From Acidobacteriota bacterium (GTDB taxonomy: Bacteria; Actinomycetota; Acidimicrobiia; Acidimicrobiales; Ilumatobacteraceae), in contig JAGWXX010000011.1 of NCBI GenBank assembly GCA_018969685.1, positions 1-33,628 of the forward strand: a DNA stretch of 33,628 bases, given 5' to 3'. Of this stretch, positions 1 to 7,377 are shown piece by piece (within the stretch, counting starts at the first letter, position 1; every line of letters begins with the position of its first letter). A program made the position numbers and the translations under genes. Below the pieces are notes generated by a model, which saw only the letters and a list, made by a program, of their open reading frames with translations, had not been told where the DNA came from and made no database searches.

Positions 1-528
1 CGTCCGTGGATCGTCGTCGAGACGGTGGGCGTCGGACAGGTGGAGGTCGAGATCGTCGGCAAGGCCGACACGACGGTCGTCGTCGTCAACCCCGGGTGGG
101 GCGACGCGGTGCAGGCCAACAAGGCGGGGCTGATGGAGATCGCCGACGTCTTCGCCATCAACAAGGCCGACCGGCCGGGTGCGGATGCGACGAGGCGCGA
201 CCTCGAGGCGATGCTGGACATGTCCGAGCACGGCGAGTGGCGCCCACCGATCGTCGAGACCTCCGCCGTCGACGGCGCCGGGGTCGCGGACCTGTGGGCC
301 GAGGTCGAGCGGCACCGCGACTGGGCGTCGGCGAGCGGCGTGCTCGCGGAGCGGCGCCGCTTCCGGCTGCAGACGGAGCTGCGCGAGATCGTCGGACGGC
401 GCATCGAGGAGCGCGCCCGCGAGCTGTGCACGGGCGAGCGCTGGGACGGCTTCGTCGCCGCGGTCGGCGAGCGCCGCACCGACCCGTGGACGGCCGCAGA
501 CGAGATGCTCCGATCGGCCGGTGCCTGA
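1..528 (+). CDS. meaB: MeaB/ArgK-family GTPase, C-terminal part (5' end outside window)
   Basis: The gene enters the window already open and ends at TGA 526-528, leaving about 175 residues. Members of this G3E P-loop GTPase family act as chaperones for the B12-dependent methylmalonyl-CoA mutase or related acyl-CoA mutases, protecting and reloading the cofactor. Visible signatures are ETVGVGQVEVEI near the start, typical of the family's switch/G3 region, and NKAD (residues about 56-59 of the visible part), the G4 guanine-specificity motif. The helical C-terminal tail follows. The Walker A motif and the N-terminal half lie upstream. The family is usually about 320 residues, so roughly half is present. 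The mutase genes would be expected upstream, out of view. Confidence 0.88.
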   Translation, partial: RPWIVVETVGVGQVEVEIVGKADTTVVVVNPGWGDAVQANKAGLMEIADVFAINKADRPGADATRRDLEAMLDMSEHGEWRPPIVETSAVDGAGVADLWAEVERHRDWASASGVLAERRRFRLQTELREIVGRRIEERARELCTGERWDGFVAAVGERRTDPWTAADEMLRSAGA

Positions 529-1209
529 GTGCGGCGGATCGGGCCGGACGTCCGCCGGGTGCTCGCAGCCAGCCTCACGCTGAGCGCGGCGACGGGCGTG
601 TTCGCGCTGTCGTTCGGCGTGCTGGCAGTCGGTGCGGGCGCGAGCGTGCTGCAGGCGTGCGTGCTCAGCCTGGCCACCTTCACGGGCGCGTCGCAGATGT
701 CGGCGATGAGCGTGGTCGCGGCGGGGGGCGGCCTCGGTGCCGCGCTCGGCGGCTCGCTGCTGCTGGCGGCGCGCAACGGCGTCTACGGGCTGGTGCTCGC
801 GCCGCGCTTCGGCGGGCGCCTGCCCCTGCGGCTGGTTGCGGCCCAGTTCGTCATCGACGAGACGACCGCGATGATGACGGCGCAGCGCGACCGCCGCCTC
901 GCGACGATCGCGTTCTGGAGCACGGCGATCGCGCTGTTCACGTGCTGGAACCTCGGCACGCTGGCGGGCGCCCTGATCGGCGGCGCCATCGACCCGCATC
1001 GCTGGGGCCTCGACGTCGCGTTCACCGCGGCCTTCGTGGCGATGCTCGCTCCGCACCTCGCCACCCGGCAGGGCCGTCGCGCCGCGGTGCTCGGCGCCGC
1101 GATCTGCCTGGCGCTCGTGCCGTTCGCACCGGTCGGCGTGCCGGTGCTCGCTGCGGGGGCGGCGATCTTCACGGGGCTGTCGACGCCCCCCGCGGAACCG
1201 GCGTCCTGA
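529..1209 (+). CDS. azlC: AzlC-family branched-chain amino acid exporter, large subunit
   Basis: This 226-residue hydrophobic protein is of the usual AzlC length. It contains the AzlC-like stretches SFGVLAVGAGAS, FTGASQMSA and the LLLAARNGVYGL segment, and several alanine/leucine-rich membrane helices. With a small AzlD partner, AzlC forms an inner-membrane exporter for branched-chain amino acids or analogues. The GTG start abuts the TGA of the preceding GTPase gene, which suggests translational coupling. azlD starts one base after its stop. The pairing with azlD makes the family assignment firm; the substrate is inferred from the family only. Confidence 0.88.
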   Translation: MRRIGPDVRRVLAASLTLSAATGVFALSFGVLAVGAGASVLQACVLSLATFTGASQMSAMSVVAAGGGLGAALGGSLLLAARNGVYGLVLAPRFGGRLPLRLVAAQFVIDETTAMMTAQRDRRLATIAFWSTAIALFTCWNLGTLAGALIGGAIDPHRWGLDVAFTAAFVAMLAPHLATRQGRRAAVLGAAICLALVPFAPVGVPVLAAGAAIFTGLSTPPAEPAS

Positions 1210-1210
1210 C

Positions 1211-1516
1211 GTGACGTGGTGGCTCGTCGCGTGGCTGTCGCTCGGCGCCTATGGGTTCAAGGTGCTCGGCTTCGTGGTCGTCGGCGGCCGGCGGCTCCCG
1301 GAGCCGGTGACGCGCTGCCTGCTGCTCATCCCCGCCGCACTCCTCGCTGCGCTGGTGGTGAAGGACGCGGCGACGACCGGCCAGCAACTCGTGCTCGACG
1401 AGCGGATGCTCGGGCTGGGCGTCGCGGCGGTGGCTGCGTGGCGGCGCCTGCCGTTGATCGCGGTGGTCGTCCTCGCCGCGGGCGCGACGGCTGCGCTACG
1501 CGCCGCGACCGGCTGA
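1211..1516 (+). CDS. azlD: AzlD-family branched-chain amino acid transporter, small subunit
   Basis: This 101-residue, mostly hydrophobic protein has about three to four membrane segments (around residues 3-20, 35-50, 62-78 and 80-98), matching AzlD size and topology. It starts with GTG one base after the azlC stop, so the two are almost certainly co-translated. It is taken to be the small subunit needed for amino acid export. Its last 21 bases overlap the 3' end of the convergent SRPBCC gene, leaving no room for a dedicated terminator. Confidence 0.82.
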   Translation: MTWWLVAWLSLGAYGFKVLGFVVVGGRRLPEPVTRCLLLIPAALLAALVVKDAATTGQQLVLDERMLGLGVAAVAAWRRLPLIAVVVLAAGATAALRAATG

Positions 1517-1954
1517 CGCGACGATCTCGCGGAGGCGCGAGAGGTTGCGGCGCCAGATCGCAGCCATGACGAGGCGCCCGCCGACGAGGCCGGCGAGCGG
1601 ACCGCCCATCCACCAGGGGAAGCGGAGGTCCTCCGACCACGTGAAGCGGGTGCGGGTTCCCCCGTCGATCGGCTCGAGCGTGAAGCGGCCCGAGCCCGTG
1701 ACGATGCCCACGTGCGCCACGCCCATCGCGCGGCCGGGCTCCCACTCGGTGATCGTCATTGCGTCGGTGAGGCGCAGGGGGCCGACCGCGGTGCGGCACA
1801 GGAAGCGCGTGCCCGTGCCGCGCGTCTGCTCACCGACGAACGTGATCGACTCGGCGTCGGCCATCCAGTCGACGTGGCGCTCGACGGGTTCGACCACGTC
1901 CCACACCGCTGCAGGGCTCGCGTCGAGTTCCGTCGAGACCGTGATGCGCGCCAT
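1496..1954 (-). CDS. SRPBCC-family (polyketide cyclase/START-like) protein
   Basis: A 152-residue protein with a single SRPBCC fold. The N-terminal strand ITVSTELDASPAAVWDVV, then the mid-protein pattern VGPLRLTDAMTITEWEPGRAMG and a late TRFTWSEDLRFP strand, are typical of polyketide cyclase/dehydrase-like proteins that enclose a hydrophobic ligand. The conserved tryptophan-rich C-terminal helix (residues about 118-148) is present. No catalytic residue can be assigned, so the ligand is unknown. The ATG at 1952-1954 is supported by TACCCT six bases upstream, a leaderless arrangement. A methyltransferase gene lies upstream on the same strand with a 27-base gap. Confidence 0.8.
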   Translation of the reverse strand: MARITVSTELDASPAAVWDVVEPVERHVDWMADAESITFVGEQTRGTGTRFLCRTAVGPLRLTDAMTITEWEPGRAMGVAHVGIVTGSGRFTLEPIDGGTRTRFTWSEDLRFPWWMGGPLAGLVGGRLVMAAIWRRNLSRLREIVASAGRGA

Positions 1955-1960
1955 GCGCGA

Positions 1961-1966
1961 AGGGTA
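1961..1966 (-). promoter_or_regulatory. -10 element for the SRPBCC gene (leaderless)
   Basis: TACCCT on the minus strand lies six bases before the ATG at 1954. This spacing would place the transcription start at or next to the start codon. No Shine-Dalgarno sequence is visible. Confidence 0.5.
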
Positions 1967-1981
1967 CCGGTCGACGGAGGG

Positions 1982-2728
1982 TCAGGCGCCGTCGAGCACC
2001 CATGTGCTCACGTGCCGTCCGCCCGACGCGTCGAAGCGCGCGCGCGACCACGACGACCACCGCGCGGCGAGCCGCATGCCGTGCTCCGTGGCCCATGCGT
2101 CGAGCTCCTCCGTGCCCGACCAGCGCAGCCGCCAGCGCATCGGCGACCCGCCGCCGACGGTGAACGTCCCGGACACCTCGCGGCGCGCGGGATCGATTGC
2201 CGCAATGCTGTCGACCACCTCGCCGAGCCGGACCTCGGACGCGGTCGACGTCGCGGGCTCGTCGCCGGGCGGCGTGCTGCACTCGACGAGGAACGAACCG
2301 CCGGGCGCGAGCCTGGCGGCCACGGCGGCGAAGACGAGTCGCTGCTCGCCGTCGCCGAGCAGGTTGAACAGGGTGTTCTCGCTGCACAGCACCGCGTCGA
2401 ACGGCCCGTCGGGCGCGTCGCGGACCATGTGGCCGAGCGCGACCCACAGGTTCGACGGTGCGCGGGCGAGCAGGTGCTCCGTCATGGCCGGCGAGTTGTC
2501 CACGGCCACGACGCGGCGGCAGCGCTCCGCGAGCAGCAGCGCGATCCTGCCGGTGCCGGCGCCGAGCTCGAGCACCGAGCCGCCCCGGGCCGCCCCGGCG
2601 ACCGCGGCCGCGCACGCCTCGGCCGCCGCATCGCGCGGGTACCACCGGTCGTAGACGGCGGCGAACTCGTCGCCGTAGCGGTTGTGCGACCAGGTTCCGC
2701 CGCCATCCGTCCCGTCGCCCTGCCGCAC
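1982..2728 (-). CDS. Class I SAM-dependent methyltransferase
   Basis: A 248-residue Rossmann-fold methyltransferase. Motif I is LELGAGTGR at residues 53-61, followed by the acidic ribose-binding position in VAVDNSP (D77). The later segment FDAVLCSENTLFNLL matches motif IV/post-motif regions. The N-terminus YGDEFAAVYDRWYP resembles small-molecule methyltransferases. The substrate cannot be told. The GTG start faces the cysteine desulfurase gene across 37 bases. CAGGAT, one base off TANNNT, sits six bases upstream of the start, and AGGA within it could alternatively act as a weak Shine-Dalgarno sequence. Confidence 0.85.
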   Translation of the reverse strand: MRQGDGTDGGGTWSHNRYGDEFAAVYDRWYPRDAAAEACAAAVAGAARGGSVLELGAGTGRIALLLAERCRRVVAVDNSPAMTEHLLARAPSNLWVALGHMVRDAPDGPFDAVLCSENTLFNLLGDGEQRLVFAAVAARLAPGGSFLVECSTPPGDEPATSTASEVRLGEVVDSIAAIDPARREVSGTFTVGGGSPMRWRLRWSGTEELDAWATEHGMRLAARWSSWSRARFDASGGRHVSTWVLDGA

Positions 2729-2750
2729 CGTGCCATCCTGCCCGCAGGGG

Positions 2751-2756
2751 TAGCGT
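2751..2756 (+). promoter_or_regulatory. -10 element for the cysteine desulfurase gene
   Basis: TAGCGT lies nine bases before the ATG at 2766, giving a predicted leader of only about two to three bases. No Shine-Dalgarno sequence is present in the 37-base divergent spacer. Confidence 0.45.
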
Positions 2757-2765
2757 GACCGCGAG

Positions 2766-3899
2766 ATGCCGACGTACCTCGACCATGCGGCGACGACGCC
2801 GATGCGTCGGAGCGCGATCGCGGCGATGCTGCCGTTCCTCGACGGCTGCTATGCGAACGCCTCGGGGTCGCACCGGTTCGCGCGCACGGCGCGCAAGGCG
2901 GTCGACGAGGCCCGTGATGCCGTCGCCGCGGCGCTCGGGTGCCAGCCGGGCGAGGTGGTCTTCACCGGCTCGGGTACCGAGGCCGACAATGCCGCGATCC
3001 TCGGCGCCGTGCGCCGCACGGGCCGCACCGCCGTGTGCCCGGCCGCGGAGCACCACGCGGTGCTGCACTGCGTCGAGCACGTCGGGGGCACCGTGGTCGG
3101 CGTCGACGCCACGGGTGCCGTCGACGTCGGCGCGCTGGAGGAGGCGGTCGCGGCGCTGGAGCCGGCGGTGGTGTCGGTGATGGCGGTGAACAACGAGGTC
3201 GGCACCGTGTCGCCGATGGCCGAGGTGGCCGCCGCGGTGCGCCGCGCAGCGCCGGAGGCCTTGCTGCACACCGACGCCGTGCAGGCTGCCTGCTGGATCG
3301 ACCTGCCGCCGATGACGGCGCTGGTCGACGCGGTGTCGCTGTCGGCCCACAAGTTCGGTGGTCCGAAGGGTGCGGGCGTGCTCGTGCTGAGGGACGGCCG
3401 GCAGGTCGAGCCGCTCGTGCTGGGCGGCGGCCAGGAGCGCGACCGGCGCAGCGGCACGCTCAACGTCGCGGGCATCGTCGCCACCGCGGTGGCGCTGGCC
3501 GAGACCGTGGCGGAGCGCGAGGACGAGTGCCGGCGCGTCTCCGCGCTCGCCGACAGGCTTGCCCGGGGGCTGACGGCCGTCGACGGCGTGCGCGAGACGG
3601 TGCCCGCCGACCGGCGCGTGCCGGGCGTCGTGCACGTGTGCGTGGAGGGCGTGGAGAGCGAGGCGCTGCTGTTCATGCTCGACGCCGCCGACGTCTGCGC
3701 GTCCGCGGCATCGGCGTGCTCGAGCGGCGCGATGTCGCCGTCGCACGTGCTCGCTGCGATGGGCGTCCCGTCCGACCTCGCGCGCGGCGCGCTGCGGCTG
3801 AGCCTCGGGCACGCGACCACGGACGACGACGTCGACCGCGCCCTCGACGCCGTGACGGGCGCCGTCGTGCGCCTGCGCCGCGGCGCCGCGGCACCCTGA
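2766..3899 (+). CDS. Cysteine desulfurase (IscS/NifS family)
   Basis: A 377-residue class V aminotransferase-fold enzyme that uses pyridoxal phosphate to take sulfur from cysteine, forming an enzyme persulfide and alanine. Diagnostic features are the N-terminal YLDHAATTP, SGTEADN at residues 69-75, HTDAVQA at 168-174, and the PLP lysine in SLSAHKFGGPKG (K196). The mobile loop ASAASACSSG carries the persulfide cysteine C318. The loop and length fit IscS-type enzymes. It lies 36 bases upstream of mnmA, which needs a sulfur donor. It is therefore probably the dedicated persulfide source for tRNA thiolation, though it could also serve other sulfur pathways. The ATG follows a near-leaderless promoter. 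Confidence 0.93.
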   Translation: MPTYLDHAATTPMRRSAIAAMLPFLDGCYANASGSHRFARTARKAVDEARDAVAAALGCQPGEVVFTGSGTEADNAAILGAVRRTGRTAVCPAAEHHAVLHCVEHVGGTVVGVDATGAVDVGALEEAVAALEPAVVSVMAVNNEVGTVSPMAEVAAAVRRAAPEALLHTDAVQAACWIDLPPMTALVDAVSLSAHKFGGPKGAGVLVLRDGRQVEPLVLGGGQERDRRSGTLNVAGIVATAVALAETVAEREDECRRVSALADRLARGLTAVDGVRETVPADRRVPGVVHVCVEGVESEALLFMLDAADVCASAASACSSGAMSPSHVLAAMGVPSDLARGALRLSLGHATTDDDVDRALDAVTGAVVRLRRGAAAP

Positions 3900-3922
3900 T
3901 CCGCCCGTGCGTCGCGCGCCCG

Positions 3923-3928
3923 TAGCCT
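3923..3928 (+). promoter_or_regulatory. -10 element for mnmA (leaderless)
   Basis: TAGCCT is seven bases before the ATG at 3936, so mnmA probably has its own leaderless promoter in addition to any read-through from the desulfurase gene. Confidence 0.5.
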
Positions 3929-3935
3929 GACGCGC

Positions 3936-5009
3936 ATGAAGGTCCTCGTCGCCATGTCGGGCGGCGTCGACTCGTCCGTTGCCGCCGCCCTGCTCGTGGC
4001 CGGGGGCCACGAGGTCACCGGCGTCACGATGCGCCTGTGGGGCGGCGAGTCCGACACGGGGTGCTGCTCGGTGTCCGACGTCGACGACGCGCGTCGCGCG
4101 GCGCAGCAGCTCGGCGTGGACCACCTGGTGTTCAACTTCTCCGACGACTTCGACGACCGGGTCGTGGCGCCGTACGTGCGCGGCCACGCGGACGGGTTGA
4201 CGCCCAACCCGTGCATCGAGTGCAACCGGCACCTGAAGTTCGCGCGCCTCGTCGAGCGCGCCCGCCTCCTCGGTTTCGACGCGGTCGCGACGGGCCACCA
4301 CGCGCGCATCGAGCCTGATCCCCGCGGGTCGCTCCGCGTCGCGCGCGGCGCCGATGCGGCCAAGGACCAGAGCTACGTCGTGCACATGCTGTGCGGCGCC
4401 GACCTGTCGTACGTGCTGTTCCCCATCGGCGGCATGACGAAGGACGCCGTCCGCGCGGAGGCGGCGCGCCTGGGGCTGCGCACGGCGTCGAAGCCCGACA
4501 GCCAGGACGTGTGCTTCATTGCGCGCGACGGCGGCCGGGCGCGGTTCCTCGGCGAACGCCTGCCGTTCACGCCTGCACGCGTGGTCGACGAAGCCGGCGG
4601 CGAGGTGGGCCGCGTCGAGGCGTTGGAGCTCGTCACCGTGGGACAGCGACGCGGCATCGGCCTTGCCGGCGGTGCGCCGAAGCGGGTGGTGCTGCGCGTC
4701 GACCGTGCGTCGGCGACGGTGGTGGTCGGCGACGAGCGCGCGCTGGACCGGCCGACGACCACGGTGCGCGGGGTCGCATGGCCGCACGACGCCGACGCGG
4801 CGGCCGTCGGGTCGGGCCGCGAGGTGCTGGTGCAGTCGAGCGCGCACGGCGCCGTGCACCCCGCGGTGCTCGAGCACGGGCGCGACGACGAGGTGACGGT
4901 CCGCTGGCGCGAGCCGCAGCGCGCCGTCGCCCCCGGCCAGACGACCGTGTTCTACGATCCGGCGAACCGGTTCGTGGTCGGAGGGGGAATCTCGTGCGCA
5001 ACGTCGTGA
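3936..5009 (+). CDS. mnmA: tRNA-specific 2-thiouridylase MnmA
   Basis: A 357-residue MnmA/TrmU enzyme that adenylates and thiolates U34 of Lys, Glu and Gln tRNAs. The PP-loop SGGVDS is at residues 8-13. The conserved NPCIECN (C93) and SQDVCFIA (C193) provide the catalytic cysteine pair. GHHARI (120-125) and the C-terminal beta-barrel region ending in FYDPANRFVVGGG are also typical. The length is normal for the family. The persulfide sulfur probably comes from the desulfurase encoded just upstream. The 3' end overlaps the start of the next gene by 16 bases. Confidence 0.96.
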   Translation: MKVLVAMSGGVDSSVAAALLVAGGHEVTGVTMRLWGGESDTGCCSVSDVDDARRAAQQLGVDHLVFNFSDDFDDRVVAPYVRGHADGLTPNPCIECNRHLKFARLVERARLLGFDAVATGHHARIEPDPRGSLRVARGADAAKDQSYVVHMLCGADLSYVLFPIGGMTKDAVRAEAARLGLRTASKPDSQDVCFIARDGGRARFLGERLPFTPARVVDEAGGEVGRVEALELVTVGQRRGIGLAGGAPKRVVLRVDRASATVVVGDERALDRPTTTVRGVAWPHDADAAAVGSGREVLVQSSAHGAVHPAVLEHGRDDEVTVRWREPQRAVAPGQTTVFYDPANRFVVGGGISCATS

Positions 5010-5995
5010 AGCTCGTGGTCTGTGGGGCGGCGGTGGCCGCGTCGGTGTCCGTGTCCGCGGGGAGCGCCGGTGCGGTGCAGGGCAGCACGTTCACCGACGA
5101 CCCGGTGAGCCTCGGCATGACCGGTGTCTCGCCGCACGTCGAGCGCACGGCCGCGGGCGACCGCGTGTGGCGGTCGGATGGTCCGGTGGGGACGAACGTG
5201 TCGCTCTGCACCGACGCGGGCGCGTGCACGCCCGAGACGCTCTCGCTGAGCGGCGGCCCGGTGAGCGACTTCGCCGTCGCGCAGTCGCCGAGCGGCCTGC
5301 GCGCCTACTTCAAGCGGATGGCGCCGGGCGGGACGCAGTCCGTGCAGTCTGCGCCGTGCCTGGATGCCAACTGCCTGTCGATCGGAGCCGCGTCCCCTGC
5401 ATCTCCGGAGATGGAGGTGCCCTCGTCCACGAAGGCATGGGGCGTCCCCGATCCGGTGCGCCTGCCCGACGGGCGGGTGCGCATCTACATCGTCGAGTCG
5501 CCGGTGGAGGGCCGGTGCACCGAGAAGGTGGCGTCGTACACGTCGGCCGACGGCGTGACGTTCGCGAAGGACGCGGGCTGGCGGCTCGAGGGCGGCTTCG
5601 TCGACTCCGAGGTGCTGCGCGCCCGCGACGGCGACTGGCTGATGATCGTCGCCGACGGGCCGGGCTGTGGCACGGCACAACGGCTCTACCTCACGCAGTC
5701 CACGGACGGATTGGCCTGGTCGACGCCCGTCGCGCTGACCGGCAGCGACCGCAGCAGGCTGGACCCCGCGGGCTACGAGGTCGCCCCGAACGTCTTCCGC
5801 ATCTACTTCGCCTCGTCGGGAGGCCGCATGGACATGAACTTCACGATCGGCCGGGGCACCCTGCGCGTCGCCGCGGGCACGGCGGCCTCGCCGAAGGCGG
5901 GTGCCGCGTGCACCACGGCCGGCGCGAAGGCCAAGGCGGGCAGGACGACCCTCACGTGCAAGCGCGCGAAGGGGAAGCTGACCTGGTCGCGCTGA
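4994..5995 (+). CDS. Secreted protein of unknown function with a C-terminal two-cysteine module
   Basis: A 333-residue protein beginning with a signal peptide (RNVVK, then a hydrophobic segment to about residue 27, SAGSAGA before VQG). The middle has repeated short segments of the type 'DGRVRIYIVES' and 'SPSGLRAYFKR', each pairing an aromatic-rich strand with an Asp/Ser-Gly turn, as in beta-propeller or sialidase/glycosidase-like repeats. Six or more cysteines suggest disulfides in an extracytoplasmic protein. The end (GAACTTAG ... TLTCKRAKGKLTW) resembles a small two-cysteine tail module seen on many actinobacterial secreted proteins. No catalytic site is recognised. GTG 4994 was chosen because the signal peptide starts there; it overlaps mnmA by 16 bases. 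A secreted peptidase follows 16 bases later. Confidence 0.72.
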   Translation: MRNVVKLVVCGAAVAASVSVSAGSAGAVQGSTFTDDPVSLGMTGVSPHVERTAAGDRVWRSDGPVGTNVSLCTDAGACTPETLSLSGGPVSDFAVAQSPSGLRAYFKRMAPGGTQSVQSAPCLDANCLSIGAASPASPEMEVPSSTKAWGVPDPVRLPDGRVRIYIVESPVEGRCTEKVASYTSADGVTFAKDAGWRLEGGFVDSEVLRARDGDWLMIVADGPGCGTAQRLYLTQSTDGLAWSTPVALTGSDRSRLDPAGYEVAPNVFRIYFASSGGRMDMNFTIGRGTLRVAAGTAASPKAGAACTTAGAKAKAGRTTLTCKRAKGKLTWSR

Positions 5996-6011
5996 CGCCG
6001 GACCGCTGACG

Positions 6012-6785
6012 ATGGGACGAGCGGTGCGCCGCAGCGCCACCGCGGTCGCTGCCGCGCTGGCTGCGCTGCTGCCCGTCGCGTCCGTCGCCGCCCAGCGTCC
6101 GGCGTCGTCCGGAGTTCCACCATCCACGGTGGCCGAGTCCCGGGTCATCGGCACGTCCGTGCAGGGCCGGCAGATCGTGGCCCACCGCGTCGGCAGCGGC
6201 CGGCTGCGGGTCGTGGTGATCGGCGTGATCCACGGCGACGAGGACGCGGGTCTCGCCATCACCGACCTGCTGCAGCGGGCCGCGCCGCCCGCAGGGGTCG
6301 AGCTCTGGATCGTGCCGACGATGAACCCCGACGGCACCGCCCTCGGCATCCGCGGGAATGCGAACCGCGTCGACCTCAACCGCAATTTCCCGTACAAGTG
6401 GGCGGCGATGGGGGAGCCCGGCTACTGGCAGTACGCGGGGCCGAGCCGCGCATCGGAGCCCGAGACCGTGGCGATGACGGCGTTCCTCCGCGGCCTGAAG
6501 CCGGCGCTCGGCATCTGGTACCACCAGGACCTGTTCATGATCTCGCCGGGCACGGGGCTCGACGGCCGCATCCGCGCGCACTACGCGCGGGCCACGGGCC
6601 TCCCGCTGAAGCGCATCACCGGAGGGACGTACACCGGCGTCGCCGCGACGTGGCAGCGCTCCACGATCCGCGGTGGGCTCGCGTTCGTCGTCGAGCTCGG
6701 GCCGACGCTGTCGCCGGCCGATGCGGCCGTGCACGCCGCCGCGGTGCTCGATACCGCGGCGTTCCTGCGCGACGCACGGAGCTAG
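6012..6785 (+). CDS. Secreted M14-family zinc carboxypeptidase / murein-peptide amidase-like
   Basis: A 257-residue protein with an N-terminal signal peptide (about residues 1-27, ending SVAAQ) and a compact M14 peptidase domain. The zinc ligands are H74 and E77 in the motif HGDE and H171 in WYHQD. The substrate-binding pair is N123-R124 in DLNRNFP. The catalytic glutamate is E228 in VVELGP. The short domain and NPDG motif fit bacterial M14 enzymes that trim peptidoglycan peptides rather than digestive carboxypeptidases; the substrate is inferred. The gene follows the secreted protein gene by 16 bases and is probably co-transcribed. Its TAG overlaps the TAG of the convergent DUF305 gene within CTAG. 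Confidence 0.86.
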   Translation: MGRAVRRSATAVAAALAALLPVASVAAQRPASSGVPPSTVAESRVIGTSVQGRQIVAHRVGSGRLRVVVIGVIHGDEDAGLAITDLLQRAAPPAGVELWIVPTMNPDGTALGIRGNANRVDLNRNFPYKWAAMGEPGYWQYAGPSRASEPETVAMTAFLRGLKPALGIWYHQDLFMISPGTGLDGRIRAHYARATGLPLKRITGGTYTGVAATWQRSTIRGGLAFVVELGPTLSPADAAVHAAAVLDTAAFLRDARS

Positions 6786-7324
6786 CCGAGCAGCGCCCGC
6801 ATCTCCGCGATCTCTGCGGCCTGCGCGTCGACGATGCGCTCCGCGAGGTCCCGTACCTCGGCGCTCTCGCCGTCGGCGAGCACGTCCTCGGCCATGGCGA
6901 TGGCACCCTCGTGGTGGGCGATCATCGCCTCCAGCCACGCGCGGTCGAAGTCCGGCCCGCGCAGCGCCGCCAGTGCCTCGAGTTCCTCGATGGTGAGCAT
7001 TCCGGACATCATCCCCGAGTGGTCCATGCCCTCGTCCATCGCGACCGGCTCGCCCCAGCCCTCCAGCAGCGCCGTCATCTCGGCGATCTCGGGATCCTGC
7101 GCCGCTGCGATGGCCTCGGCGAGTGCCAGGACGTCCGGCCCCGCGCCGGTCGCGGGATCGAGCGCCATTCCGGCCATCTCGATGGCCTGCTCGTGGTGCG
7201 GGATCATCATCTGCGCGAACATCGTGTCCGCGGAGTTGAACCCGTCGCCGGACGATCCGCCCGACGAGCACGCAGCCGCGAGGACGGCGAGGGCGGCGAT
7301 GGGGAGCAGCAGCTTCCTGGACAC
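6782..7324 (-). CDS. DUF305 lipoprotein, probable copper-related
   Basis: A 180-residue protein with a lipoprotein-like leader (C19 after LAVLAAA, followed by SSGGSSG). It has two repeats of the DUF305 signature: MMIPHHEQAIEMA and MIAHHEGAIAMA. Between them lies a Met/His-rich loop (MDEGMDHSGMMSGM). DUF305 proteins are ferritin-like four-helix exported proteins often found with copper-resistance genes. The His pairs and methionines here fit copper binding, and the gene lies downstream of a CopC-CopD fusion. GTG 7324 is supported by a full AGGAGG eight bases upstream; the reading frame is open further upstream, but the leader starts here. Confidence 0.86.
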   Translation of the reverse strand: MSRKLLLPIAALAVLAAACSSGGSSGDGFNSADTMFAQMMIPHHEQAIEMAGMALDPATGAGPDVLALAEAIAAAQDPEIAEMTALLEGWGEPVAMDEGMDHSGMMSGMLTIEELEALAALRGPDFDRAWLEAMIAHHEGAIAMAEDVLADGESAEVRDLAERIVDAQAAEIAEMRALLG

Positions 7325-7331
7325 GGGGGAC

Positions 7332-7337
7332 CTCCTG
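7332..7337 (-). promoter_or_regulatory. Consensus Shine-Dalgarno for the DUF305 gene
   Basis: AGGAGG on the minus strand, seven bases before the GTG start at 7324, fixes the start of this gene. It is one of the few perfect ribosome-binding sites in the window and contrasts with the many leaderless-type starts. Confidence 0.7.
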
Positions 7338-7377
7338 GTCGTGGTGTCGACACCGTACGTCCGCACGGGGACCCGCG

